Origin: Styela clava
Lineage: Eukaryota > Chordata > Ascidiacea > Stolidobranchia > Styelidae
Reading direction: 5' to 3'
NCBI RefSeq assembly: GCF_964204865.1
Contig: NC_135254.1
Coordinates: 23,035,313-23,099,312, forward strand
Length of the DNA: 64,000 bases
In this document: positions 35,501 to 44,617 of the stretch, piece by piece
How positions within the stretch are numbered: the first letter of the stretch is position 1
How the letters are laid out: the number at the start of each line of letters is the position of its first letter
Notes under the pieces: model-generated
Told to the model about the DNA's origin: nothing
The model's input: only the letters and a program-made list of their open reading frames with translations
Database searches by the model: none
Translations under genes and position numbers: made by a program

Positions 35501-38008
35501 CCAACATTATTTTCTGTTGTTTTTTTTCAGAATTCCATGAAAATAATAGGTCATAGTGGATCCACCTTTTCTACAAAAGACATGGGTACGACGGAAGACT
35601 TGAAGACCTGCGCTGTGACAGGAGGAGGAGGCTGGTGGTTAGTTTATTACATTGGTTTTATAATACAGCATTTTACCTTTACAAGAGAAAATTGTACATG
35701 CTGTGCCCATTATTTGAATCCAATAAAAATTTATAATTAGACTATGCACAAATAGTTACTGATAGGTAAGAAACTGCTATAGTTTGAAGGAACGAGATCT
35801 TATCAGTTCGACACTCCCTGCCCAATTCGCCATTACCGGAGGAGGCGGTGAACATGAGATTTGAGTCCAATATTTTGATCTGCGATGCTATCCAAGTTAA
35901 ATCTTACTTTTTACCACTAGAATGTTCTGAAATATATTCTAGATTTGCTTTTCGACAGGTATGTTGCAGCGGCACCCGGATGTCAGAGTATAAAACTAAC
36001 TGGAAAATATTATTCTACGTTAGCAGAACGCGATGGTTCAGACGGAATCATAATCGGGGAAGGTAAGTATACTTAACAATGCAAATAAAACATGCACTTC
36101 ACCATCAGCAATAATTGCAGCAACTTGGATAGAAATCACCAAAATTGTCAACTCATTAGCATGTAGCAATTTTTACAACCAAAATCGGCGAATGGAATGA
36201 CTCAAAATATAATTTTCTATTCACCGGGTTACATTTGAAATTTCAAGATCTTCAATCTAGTTTTAGAATTTCGATGATCGTTTAGCTTAAATATAGTTGT
36301 CAAGGCCACAGATGAAACCATTCATTTTTGAATTGACACATGAATGACTATCGCGTGATCAAATCACATGAATGACTATCGGATGCTCCAAAGTCAGCCA
36401 TGAAAATATTTACTGCAAACTGAACTTTCTGAGTTATATGGCACTCAAATTGTTATGTTTCGCATTGACTTTTCCATATAATTCTTGAGTAGGCACATTG
36501 GTATTTCAGAAAGATAACTTAAATAAGGGCTCGGCAACCTTTTGTCGCTCGCGGGCCAAAATTAAGCGTTGCAAGTTTGGCGGACCACACATATTTTTAG
36601 AAAGTAAAAAACCGAACGGATGGGCTATAAATCACAAATTTTTCACACAGATCAGAAGTTAAAAGTTTAATCAGCGCGCGAAGACTGCAACATTTCGTGA
36701 ACTCAACTTAGTCGTCTTAGTCAAACTTTACAGATGACATTCAATGTTACACTTTTGGTTGCATCATGATTGATGCGTTTCCGGCATCACTAAATGGGGA
36801 ACATTTTTTAAATGGGACACTGGATGAAGCCAAGATTAAAACATTTTATCAATGGGAATCACTAATCCTAGTTTTCAGCTTGTTTTTTGTAATCTTTATT
36901 TTCGAAAATAATTGTTTGCATGCATATATATCGTAACCTACTTCCAAACATCGATGTGAATTGTTTTGCATAGTTGGGCAAATTTGAATAGAGTTTTCCT
37001 TCAAGAGGATACTTTTTATAAGTGATACATTTCTCGAATAGAATATAGATTTATTTCCTCATTGCTTTGCATAGTTGGGCAAATTGGGATAGAGTTTTCC
37101 TTCAAAAGGATACTTTTTATAAGTGATACATTTCTTGAATAGAATATAGATTTATTTCCTCATTGCTTTGCATCTCAAAAAATTCCATTTGAATATATTC
37201 CGCTCCATTGAACCCTTTGCACTTTTCCGCGTTTTGTTGCTATCTGTAAATTATGCCCTCAGTAATTGGGAATTATATACTTGTTAGGTTTTAATATAAT
37301 TTAGTCTACATGTGTCTCACAATAAATTATATTACGTAAAGAATATAATCGTCGAAACAGCCGTTTTGTTGTTATAACTCAATGAAGCACCGCTGGCCTT
37401 TTATTTTACTCCGCGGGCCGCGGGCCGTAGGTTGCCGACCCCTGACTTACATCTTTGCTTCGGTAATATCGTAAAACTGTATCTGTTACGTGATTCAAAT
37501 TTTGTTTTTGTCAGCTTCGAACTTTTACAAAAGAGCTGAAATGTCCATAAAAGTTTCCCGTAAGTACCTTAAAAATTATTATCAGAATCTTCATATATTA
37601 GAAAACACAATAATAAAATTATTTTTCTATTATCTATTGTATACTAGCTGTCAAAATTATGGCAAATCAAGGTACTAAATATGCTATTTCCGATCCATAC
37701 TGAACCGCTCTGAAACACTTTCTGAAAGTAGAGGTTTTGCTGTGCACTTTGAACTTGGACTATCGTCAACGACACAAACACCATTGGTTAAGTTTTTTCA
37801 ATCAAAAGTAATAAAGCATTACGTACAATGACATTTTGCAATGACAGATTCTTGAAACGTTGTATGTGCTATCACCTAAGTGGACTTTGTTTTAACAAAT
37901 CGTCCTGAATTAATTTGATGTTTGTGAGCATTCCCGGTCATTTGATTGTGCGCATATAAGTTTCACTTCAAAATGTACAATTTTTTTACAGATTCAGACC
38001 TAATGTGA
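9733..38008 (+). CDS. Type II transmembrane fibrinogen-domain protein with microexon-encoded stalk
   Basis: I reconstructed 43 exons with GT-AG introns. Their lengths sum to 2160 nt, and every junction keeps one open frame (719 residues plus stop). Order: acidic cytoplasmic tail (1-101), one membrane helix (about 106-131), stalk of about 350 residues (133-481), then a fibrinogen-related domain, FReD (489-about 714). There is no signal peptide if translation starts at 9733, giving a type II topology with the FReD outside the cell, the layout known for vertebrate FIBCD1. FReD proteins bind carbohydrate or protein ligands in recognition and immunity; this protein's ligand is unknown. An alternative start at 9622, in frame, would add a hydrophobic leader. 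Intron transposons show that the gene has absorbed many insertions without loss of frame. Family call is firm; function is inference. Confidence 0.88.
11721..12366. mobile_element. Non-autonomous inverted-repeat element (MITE-like) in intron 4
   Basis: The ends form an imperfect inverted repeat: left 'gagaacagaacaggcctaag' and right 'cttaggcccattctgttctg', flanked by 'tcgcc'/'agcga'. The word 'ggcccattctgtt' recurs inside at about 11937 and 12183, and inverted forms such as 'cctaagtcc' at 12221, so the element is internally repetitive. No coding region and no clear target-site duplication. Confidence 0.6.
14416..15240. mobile_element. MITE copy 1, long terminal inverted repeats, intron 8
   Basis: Terminal inverted repeats begin 'cgtcacgctaataaccgaat' and end with its complement ('attagcgtgacg'), running about 40-60 bp with mismatches. 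The 825 bp interior carries no transposase. A near-identical copy lies at 25734-26379 in another intron of the same gene, so the family moved recently. Target duplications could not be recognised. Confidence 0.82.
16611..17151. mobile_element. hAT MITE nested in the 16485-19493 element
   Basis: Termini 'cagtggtcggcaaac' and 'gttgccgaccactg' are inverted repeats. A perfect 8-bp target duplication tattagtt flanks it (16603-16610, 17152-17159). It is 541 bp without transposase. The same terminal family recurs at 31701 and 36525. Confidence 0.88.
17232..17440. repeat. (TCTG/TATG)n microsatellite plus adjoining repeat segment
   Basis: A run of 'tctgtctgtatgtctg' units at about 17255-17295 is followed by a 'gatatctcacgaaagcgaga' segment. 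This microsatellite-plus-tail arrangement looks like a dispersed repeat more than unique intron sequence, although no second copy is in the window. Confidence 0.4.
17881..19345. mobile_element. Probable nested element with TAGGG termini
   Basis: The left end 'tagggtgggcaaaatcgaat' and right end 'attcgaatatttttcctagc' + 'ccta' form an imperfect inverted repeat, and 'attcgaata' words recur near both ends as subterminal repeats. No matching target duplication was found, so the borders are less sure than for its neighbours. Confidence 0.5.
20444..20494. mobile_element. 51-bp hAT remnant with intact 8-bp target duplication
   Basis: Only the two ends remain: 'cagtgattcttaaattgg' and 'agtttgagaactg'. 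They are flanked by perfect copies of atatagtc (20436-20443 and 20495-20502). This marks an old hAT insertion that lost almost all its interior. It ends 51 bp before exon 13, very close to the splice acceptor. Confidence 0.8.
25734..26379. mobile_element. MITE copy 2, same family as 14416-15240 (intron 27)
   Basis: The same terminal repeats ('cgtcacgctaat...attagcgtgacg') and nearly identical interior as copy 1, but with about 170 bp deleted relative to it (the part matching about 14640-14805). It begins 52 bp after exon 27. Confidence 0.85.
31461..33502. mobile_element. hAT-type element, 2.0 kb, in intron 38
   Basis: Terminal repeats 'cagtgattcccaaagtggg' and 'agtttgggaaccactg', with a near-matching flank gtctacag/gtctacac as probable 8-bp target duplication. 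G-rich subterminal DNA ('gggggg', 'ggggggcgatggtc') is present at both ends. It hosts another element at 31701-32882. No transposase frame recognised. Confidence 0.72.
31701..32882. mobile_element. hAT element nested in 31461-33502
   Basis: Ends 'cagtggtcggcaaaatacgg' and 'aaatttgccgacccctg'. The interior at about 32520-32660 is the inverted counterpart of 36900-37060 in the element at 36525, so the two belong to one family in opposite orientation. The segment 31770-32240 is also shared, diverged, with 52424-52910. The target duplication is unclear (gtgtatcc versus ccgtatcc two bases out). Confidence 0.65.
34007..34903. mobile_element. MITE with ~75-bp terminal inverted repeats (intron 38)
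   Basis: The left arm (34007-34085) reads 'aaactattttacgcatgtat', 'gaataaagcaatttctattt' and 'ccaggatgacaccacaaaaa'. The right arm (about 34822-34903) is its near-perfect complement. About 730 bp of apparently non-coding DNA lies between. The left end also forms a small hairpin of 'catgcgtaaa...tttacgcatg'. No target duplication assigned. Confidence 0.78.
36525..37444. mobile_element. hAT MITE in intron 41
   Basis: Ends 'agggctcggcaaccttttg' and 'aggttgccgacccctg' form an inverted repeat; the expected first C is mutated to A. Flanks acttaaat (36517-36524) and acttacat (37445-37452) match 7 of 8. GC-rich 'gcgggccgcgggcc' lies at the right end. It contains a tandem duplication (36966-37167). 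Confidence 0.8.
36966..37167. repeat. 101-bp tandem duplication inside the 36525 element
   Basis: Two nearly identical copies in direct order, each starting 'ttgcatagttgggcaaat' and ending 'tttcctcattgct', with a period of 101 bp. A short third start ('ttgcatctc') follows. Confidence 0.85.
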
Positions 38009-38481
38009 ATACTAAAAGAACAGACAATTTTATTATTACTGCAATTTACAATTCGCTAAGAGACAGAGTTGCGTAGAAACCGAAATTTACATTGATTATT
38101 CCATATTGCTTACCTGAACGACAATAGATGGATTAATGCCTCATTCATCCAAAGTTATGAAACTCTTGTACTCGAATGTATTATGAAAATATTGGAATGG
38201 ATTTTCAGAAGAAATTGAATGGAGAGTTCTGAAATTAGATTCAGTCTTGCAAAATGATTTTTTTCGACTTATATATATGCCTATATACCTGTCTTCGTTT
38301 ATGAATATTTTAACAGAATTTACCATCTTATTGCCTTCCACTTGGTGTGTTCTACTTTCATTTGGTTACTTTTTACATATTTGAATTCTGGACTTGCCTT
38401 ATAGGACTCTAAGGGTAGAATAAGAAAACTTGGATGAGCGAAAAAATCCTAACTGTTCGATCTTCAAGAACCACCAAACAC

Positions 38482-38487
38482 AATAAA
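38482..38487 (+). promoter_or_regulatory. Candidate poly(A) signal of the FReD gene
   Basis: AATAAA lies about 475 nt after the stop codon, in sequence with no other gene on this strand. Other AATAAA words occur further on (about 38730), so the site used is uncertain. Confidence 0.3.
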
Positions 38488-38776
38488 GGAATAAACATTG
38501 ATATCACGCCTAACATAGCTCATTTTCAACAATTTGTTGTGGAGGTAGGGGAGTCTTTATTTAGGTTGTAGCAAGTACATACATACAGTACATACCGTGA
38601 ATTTTATTACTTTTCACAACTCATTGTTGATAGTGCATATTATTTTCCCAAAACAAGGTCGTTGGCAGATTTTATTTCCTTATGATATTTTCATAAAACA
38701 TTTCATGCGAAAAAGTTGAAGCTTGAAAAATAAAAAATAAATAGAAGGGCGAATTGTTGAATTCGGGCGTTCAAGC

Positions 38777-39012
38777 TTAAAAATAAGTCAGTCTGGTCAT
38801 AAGAGGTCCTGGTTTAAATACATCGTTTTCTGTCAAAAAATCTTCTACGTTCTGGTTTCCTCGACTGCTTATTAACTCGACATACTGCCCAAGTTTAATT
38901 CTTTGATTACATTTTCCCTTGATTTCATTACTGTTAAATTGCTTTCCCGTTTTGATTGACGAAATTTTAGTTGTTGGATTGCAGTTAATTGCTTTTAGAT
39001 CACGAACTGGTG
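38777..39012 (-). CDS. Possible 3' terminal exon, unknown protein
   Basis: On the minus strand a good acceptor ('cctacattttatgatgacaccag') precedes an open frame of about 78 codons ending in TAA. It is lysine/asparagine-rich, with 'QYVELISSRGNQNVEDFL' and 'KPGPLMTRLTYF' near the end. Codon use looks less random than in surrounding ORFs. I found no phase-compatible upstream exon and do not recognise the family, so it may be chance. Confidence 0.25.
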
Positions 39013-42000
39013 TCATCATAAAATGTAGGGAAAATGGGGTCCATATTAGGCGTGTCCTTACCTCACTACTATTTAACGTACTTTTAGCGGAGTAATCCCT
39101 AACTGATACCTTGAGAGGTTAATGAACATAAAATATATTGTAATGCCAAATGTTAACAAATAACAGATAGTGAAATACACTTGAAATAAAGATTACCTCG
39201 GGCTTGGAATGGTTAATTGGTTAACCGGTTTTAAATGGTTATCGGCTACAACTTTATTAATTTACATCAAATATTATCAATTTACTAACAAATCACAGAA
39301 TTATATCTTATGTTATAGAATACGCCCTCATAACGGGTCGAAGCATTTGAACACCCAACGCGTAATATCATAGTCCTGGTGCACAAAACTGAGTCAGGCA
39401 TAAGCTTCATTAAAATAATAATAGAACTGACATATATATATATCAAGTAAAAATCACCTTTATACTGTACGATTCCTTAAAATGATTAGATCACTGCAAA
39501 TGCATCTTCCGTGGCGTTTAATTCAAAGGAATATCACAAACTCACTTGAAAAGAAAATGTAAGAAATAATTGAAGTACTAATAATTTTAATAATGAAAAT
39601 TTAACAATGAAAAGTTCAGTGTAAGTTTCCGGTCAGAATACATTGCTCATGATTATATTGCGAGAACTTCTATTGGATGTTATTCAACAACTGCGCATCC
39701 TGTCGCGAAATAGTAACATATATATATTTTTGGAAGGTATTGACGAACGATTTTAATTTCATCATTGCCTGCCGTACTGAATACATGCTCTGATGGTACA
39801 CTAGTAGCAGGTTATTTTAACTTTTCACCGCTCCAGTCTCCAGTACAAAACTCTCTGGAACTTTGTCTCGAGAGCTACTTATACACTATTTATTGTCATA
39901 TGTATATGAGTGAACTGAAGAAGCAGAATAATATAAAATGCCATAAAATTATTTGAATCTAAAAACTAAGAATTCTACTTATATGCACGATACATTCTAG
40001 TTACTCGCTCACAAAATTCCGGTGGAAACCTTGCAAAATTTCTTTATAGCTTGAAACAATTGCCAATAAGTTGCAATTGCCAAGCGTATTCGGTTGGAGT
40101 GTTTTTATGAGTAGTCTTCTATTACCTCTGATCAAGCCAAGACTATTGAAAAAAACTTAGATTGGCGTGATGTGCAATTCATAAAAGATCCGGTGGAAGA
40201 ATTTTCGGGTCATTTTAATAAAAATGGCTACTATAGCCATTTTATCAACACAACAGGCTCGCATTTAAGGATATGATTGAAAAAATAGAGGGCGAAGCGA
40301 CCAATCCGACCTTTGTTCTCAGTACATAAATACAGCACAAAGGGTATTATATGCACAAAATGCTCTCGATTTGTCGTGAGCGATGTCTAAGACAGCAAGA
40401 TGCAGGTCAACATCTCTATGCATGACATGAGCTTGTTCTTGCTTTGCACTTTCATATGCATATGCGTGGTCAAAAAATAGGTTTTGACGAATCCAATAAT
40501 CAATTCAGTCAGTCTTATGAATAGGTGAAAGCATCGGACGGTATGGTTTTATCTTGCTGGTAGATCTACAATGGAATAATGTAGGCCTATATCACGTTTG
40601 TAGTACTGTTATGTAATCCAATAACCAACTACGAGAAAATAATGGCAATTCCACGATTATCGGAGAAGAAATCATAGAAATTTGTAAAATAAAGACTATC
40701 AAAACCTTACCATTTGGAGTTAGTGTATGATCAAGCATGAGTGACTTGGTGGCTCCATAGTCTGATAATATTTATCCGGTACAATGACAGAAGTCCTTTA
40801 ACTTTTGATAACCAGTGGGCGTAAAGTAATCCACGTTTTGGCCACTTGTTATAATGATAAAAAAAATTGCATGATGATATTTCCAGGTAAATGAGTATGT
40901 TTCGTATATGTTTCAAGCCTTATCTTTTCATGCGTACGTAAAACAGGACAAATTCAGAAGCTTCTAATAATTTTGATTACCTCTATACCAAACACAAATC
41001 TCGAAGTGATGAGAAAATTCTTAGTTTAGTCAAAATAATCATCTCCAAAATTGAGGAATTCTGTTTAATATTCATTAAAATGATATATATATTATAAAGG
41101 TGTGTCATCAGACTCACTCATAACGATTTATCAAATACCTGAACCGAGTGCATGGTAAAATGCATTTTATCTTCAAGGGGTAAGCAAAGATGCTCAGCAC
41201 TTTTATTAAGCAAATGATAGCAGACGTTTCGCTGTTCACGGGCGCAAGAAAGCGCGTTGCGAGATTAGAAACTTTATATATCGGGTGGCTTTCTTTACAA
41301 GATAATAAACATATATATATTTATTCCGAACTCACTATACCAACTGTAATGAGTTTAATGAGACTGTAAATGCTGCGTTCATGTTCCATTCGCCTATAAT
41401 AATTTATACTTCAAAAGCATTCTAGGTGAGATAGATCAAAGAGCTGGATAGATCGGAAATATCTGTGCCTTTTAACATATACCGATAGTATTAGCGACAT
41501 GGAAAAAAGAGTCGATATTGCTGATACCGATATAAAGGTACACGATAAAAGCGCCACTACACTTCGGAATTGCACTGACTTGCTTTTAAGCTACATGTAG
41601 ATGCATGTGGCCACTTACTTGACTGCCGACAGATATAGGCAGTATAATTTACAAGCACTTCACAATTTCACATCAGTATTGGCAATATTGTGACTGTGCA
41701 AGTGTGCAACAAATCCATTTATGTGTTTTTATCAAAAATTCGAAAACCTTACTAATACGAATGAGTGGGTATTATTTAACATAAACAAATAATGAAAAAT
41801 GCTTGCCGTATTGCCGGGTTCTCCGAAAGCTCGATCGTCAAGAACGGGTCGTCACGCCAACCGAGTTCGCAAACTCTTTGTCTCTGGCTGAGCATTGATA
41901 TCATGGGTATACTCATATACGCGTAATGATTAGAAACCAGTGATTACCATATAAGGATTAAACACCCCTGCATTTTTATTGCGGATGATAATGATACATT

Positions 42001-43035
42001 CGTGATACTTCTTCATTCTTGCAAGAATAACTCAAGTTTCACTGGATACCTGTTTTGGCATTGTAACAAGAGCAGTAATCATTATTCTTGAAAAAGGAAG
42101 GTACATTCTGAGTTTTTTAACCATACCAAAGTGGCAATCTGTGAAATTTTCCAAATAGGCATCAAAATTTATTCTTGCTTGCTATGGATGAGATGATTGT
42201 CAATCGACAGGTTCATAAGCAAGTGAAACTTGATGCTTGAGCGTGTTGCCATTAGAAATTTACCTTATCACCTTTTTTACCGATAACAACAAAAAAAAAC
42301 GCAGAACACGAAAATTAATATTTATTCAGATGCATAAATGGCTACCTACTAAGATTTATTAAATACTCCAATTAATTGCATCTCAAAATACTGCCGTTTC
42401 TGCAAACATGTCATTGCGCACTGGTACCAGGAATTGCGTTGTTCAATTAAAGCGCATAGTGCGCCAGCACTACACATGGTGAAGTACATAAACGTTTATC
42501 CTATTAAAGCAATACATAGTGTTGAATACGCAAAATTTTGTGACAATATGATGTAATTTTTTGTTTTTTACATAACGAGAAAATTCGCATTTCGTCGTTG
42601 TTACTATTCATTATACCAAATATTAATGATATAATTTTAGTAGCGAAAATATCCAAAGTTGAAGTATCCAAAGTAGATTGGATAATAAATAGCTGAAACA
42701 GGTGAGAATCAGGGTAAAACTGTGTAGCCTATAAAATTGTAGTTTCAAATAAATTTAATTGGTACTAACTCAAATTAAAAACATTGAAATTGTAATAGAA
42801 CGCCATGGTACCCGGAATAGTTATCTCATATTAAACCGTTTCTACTTGCAAGAGGGTGGCATAACTCAAGGTCAACGAGGCGACGTCGCGAACATGAAAC
42901 TTCGACGCAAAAATAATTTTACCATCGGTGAACTAACTTTTCTTTCATATAATCTAGATCAGATCAAAGAGATGAATATATTAGAATATATTTATTCTAT
43001 TTTTATCCGATAACGATACGAATACCCATATCCGG

Positions 43036-43335
43036 TGTATCCAAAATGTCTTGTCCCACTTGTCCCACGTGTCTCACTTGTCCCACGTGTCCCGCTTGTC
43101 CAACTTGTATCACGTGTCCCACTTGTCCCATTTGTACCACTTGTACCACGTGTCCTACGTGTACCACGTGTCCCACTCGTACCACTTGTACCACTTGTCC
43201 CAATTGACACGTGGTACAAGTGGGACACGTGGACAAGTGGTACAGTGGGACACGTGGGACAAGTGGTACACGTGGTACAAGTAGAACACGTGAGACACGT
43301 GGGACAAGTGGGACACGATATTTTGGAGACACCCC
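43036..43335. repeat. Palindromic (foldback) array of 9-bp CACGTGTCC-type units
   Basis: The left arm is 17 units of exactly 9 bp ('ttgtcccac'/'gtgtcccac', 43051-43203). The right arm (about 43208-43318) is an array of the complementary units ('gtgggacaagtgggacacg'), including a few 8-bp units. The arms meet at 'cccaattgac', and the inverted symmetry continues outward through 'gtgtatccaaaatgtc'/'gatattttggagacac'. CACGTG words recur throughout. Because units are 9 bp, five or six frames stay open as tripeptide repeats; these openings are a by-product of the repeat, and no protein is claimed. Probably a foldback-type element or a hairpin-forming minisatellite. Confidence 0.85.
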
Positions 43336-43492
43336 CGATATCGAAAGTATGGCCAATAAATCGGTACATCGCAAGTTACCAAATGGAACTAAAGCACTCG
43401 CGAAAACGCGTGCGATGTCCTGGCGACTAAATCGTTAGAATCAACTATATTGGCATAGATGGTAACAGCCCGGTTTCACATACCCTCTACAT

Positions 43493-43934
43493 CAGTGGTT
43501 CTCAACCGGGAGCTGGGGGCCCCCTAAGTAAGCCACGAAGCAGTTCAAGGGGGCGAGAACACAAGGCTGATAATTGATAATAAAGCGACTTTGTTGACTT
43601 TGTTTGCATACTAACCCTTTTAAAATAAAATTACCCGTTCAGCGTTCACCTCTGTTTCATAGCCTGAATAGGTTATTTGAGATTGCAGGGAGTATTCACT
43701 TTCTTGTGCATACATTGTTAGATCATAAAGGAATTTGGAATCTTCTAATCAAAATAGTTCGCCGGTAGACAGTCTAATCTAACAGGTAGTTTCACTAGAC
43801 TGCGAGATAATCTTTGCTATCTTATTATAGACGCAAAAACCCGTTTAGTTTTATTAGGGTGGTGAACAGGGGGGCCACGAGTGCAAAAAGGCGATGGAAG
43901 AGGGCCACGAGCCATAAAAGGTTGAGAACCACTG
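43493..43934. mobile_element. hAT MITE, 442 bp
   Basis: Terminal inverted repeats 'cagtggttctcaaccgg' and 'ggttgagaaccactg' with a perfect 8-bp target duplication ctctacat (43485-43492 and 43935-43942). Subterminal 'gggggc' blocks. No coding content. Confidence 0.9.
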
Positions 43935-44435
43935 CTCTACATCATCCAACATTCCGTCTCTTTTAGAATAAAGCAAAGCCATTTAACATTTTTAGATATC
44001 AGTGAATGCTTTCACATGGTCTCGTTGGCGCGATTAAACGCTTATCGTGACTCTTTTCTATTGTTTTTGCAATACCTGCAAAATGTACTTGTGTGGACGG
44101 AATATATTCATCACGCAATTGACAGGAAAACTTGATAGAATCACCTTTCAACCATACAACTCAACACGAAAATTCCATATACAAAAAATAAACCTACTTG
44201 TTGTGGCTTTCCGATTTCGAGTATTTCCGCTTCAGATTGAATATCTTGGCTGCTTCGTCAGCTCCACACTACTTGGCTGCTCAAGGTTACATTTAGAAAC
44301 TGACCGTCGCTATATATATATGACATGACAACACACATGATATTGTGATTTGTGACTGTTTTAAGCTTTGTAAAATACAGTTAAAAAAATTCTAATAAAT
44401 ATTGTATAGCATAGACTCAAATTATGAATTCAGTA

Positions 44436-44441
44436 TTTATT
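44436..44441 (-). promoter_or_regulatory. Candidate poly(A) signal for the minus-strand membrane gene
   Basis: AATAAA on the minus strand, about 180 nt after the stop at 44618. The position fits a short 3' UTR. Confidence 0.3.
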
Positions 44442-44617
44442 CAGATTATTTATATTTCCTATACAGCATAAACGAAATTATTAGTGACAAAAACATTACA
44501 TAAGTGAAACGCAAAAATTGTAATCATATTAAAATGATCCCAATGTTCAGACCATAACATTTTGTCGTCTTTGACACGTTCTGCCACTTTTTTGTTTGCG
44601 TTATTCATATCCACGAG

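Larger units (their letters stand above)
30248..38008 (+). other. Exons 36-43: fibrinogen-related domain (FReD)
   Basis: Exons: 30248-30411, 30930-31029, 31319-31415, 35018-35099, 35531-35637, 35959-36062, 37515-37559 and 37992-38008 (stop TGA). In order they give the FReD landmarks: the first Cys after 'RPQ' (residue 492) and its partner in 'NVFCSAVNEGW', then 'VIMRLEES', 'GNYWLGLDNMHKITS', 'YKLRIEYTEDMDAV', 'FSIGDESSNYQLTV', 'FSTKDMG', the second Cys pair 'KTCAV'/'PGCQS', 'GGGGWWY', 'KLTGKYYS', 'DGIII' and 'AEMSIKVS'. The length is normal for the family. The usual calcium loop (KDxDND before the third Cys) is altered to KDMGTTEDLKTC, so calcium binding may be weak or lost. The last exon adds only five residues. 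Reading through its donor at 37560 instead would give a different C-terminus. Confidence 0.88.
38009..43030. other. Intergenic DNA; one possible minus-strand exon
   Basis: No recognised gene. It is AT-rich with short ORFs that look like chance. It includes the candidate exon at 38777-39012 and a segment near 40985-41060 resembling the direct repeats at 46.5-46.8 kb ('accaaacacaaatctc'). Confidence 0.45.

Noticed and set aside
43036..43335. CRISPR-like array
   Set aside because: Units are 9 bp with no spacers, in animal DNA; it is a palindromic minisatellite.
43035..43438. Long ORFs of tripeptide repeats in several frames (Cys-Pro-Thr, Val-Pro-Leu, Ser-His-Leu types)
   Set aside because: They are produced by a 9-bp tandem unit, which keeps most frames open on both strands. 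There is no start context, splice support or composition typical of protein.
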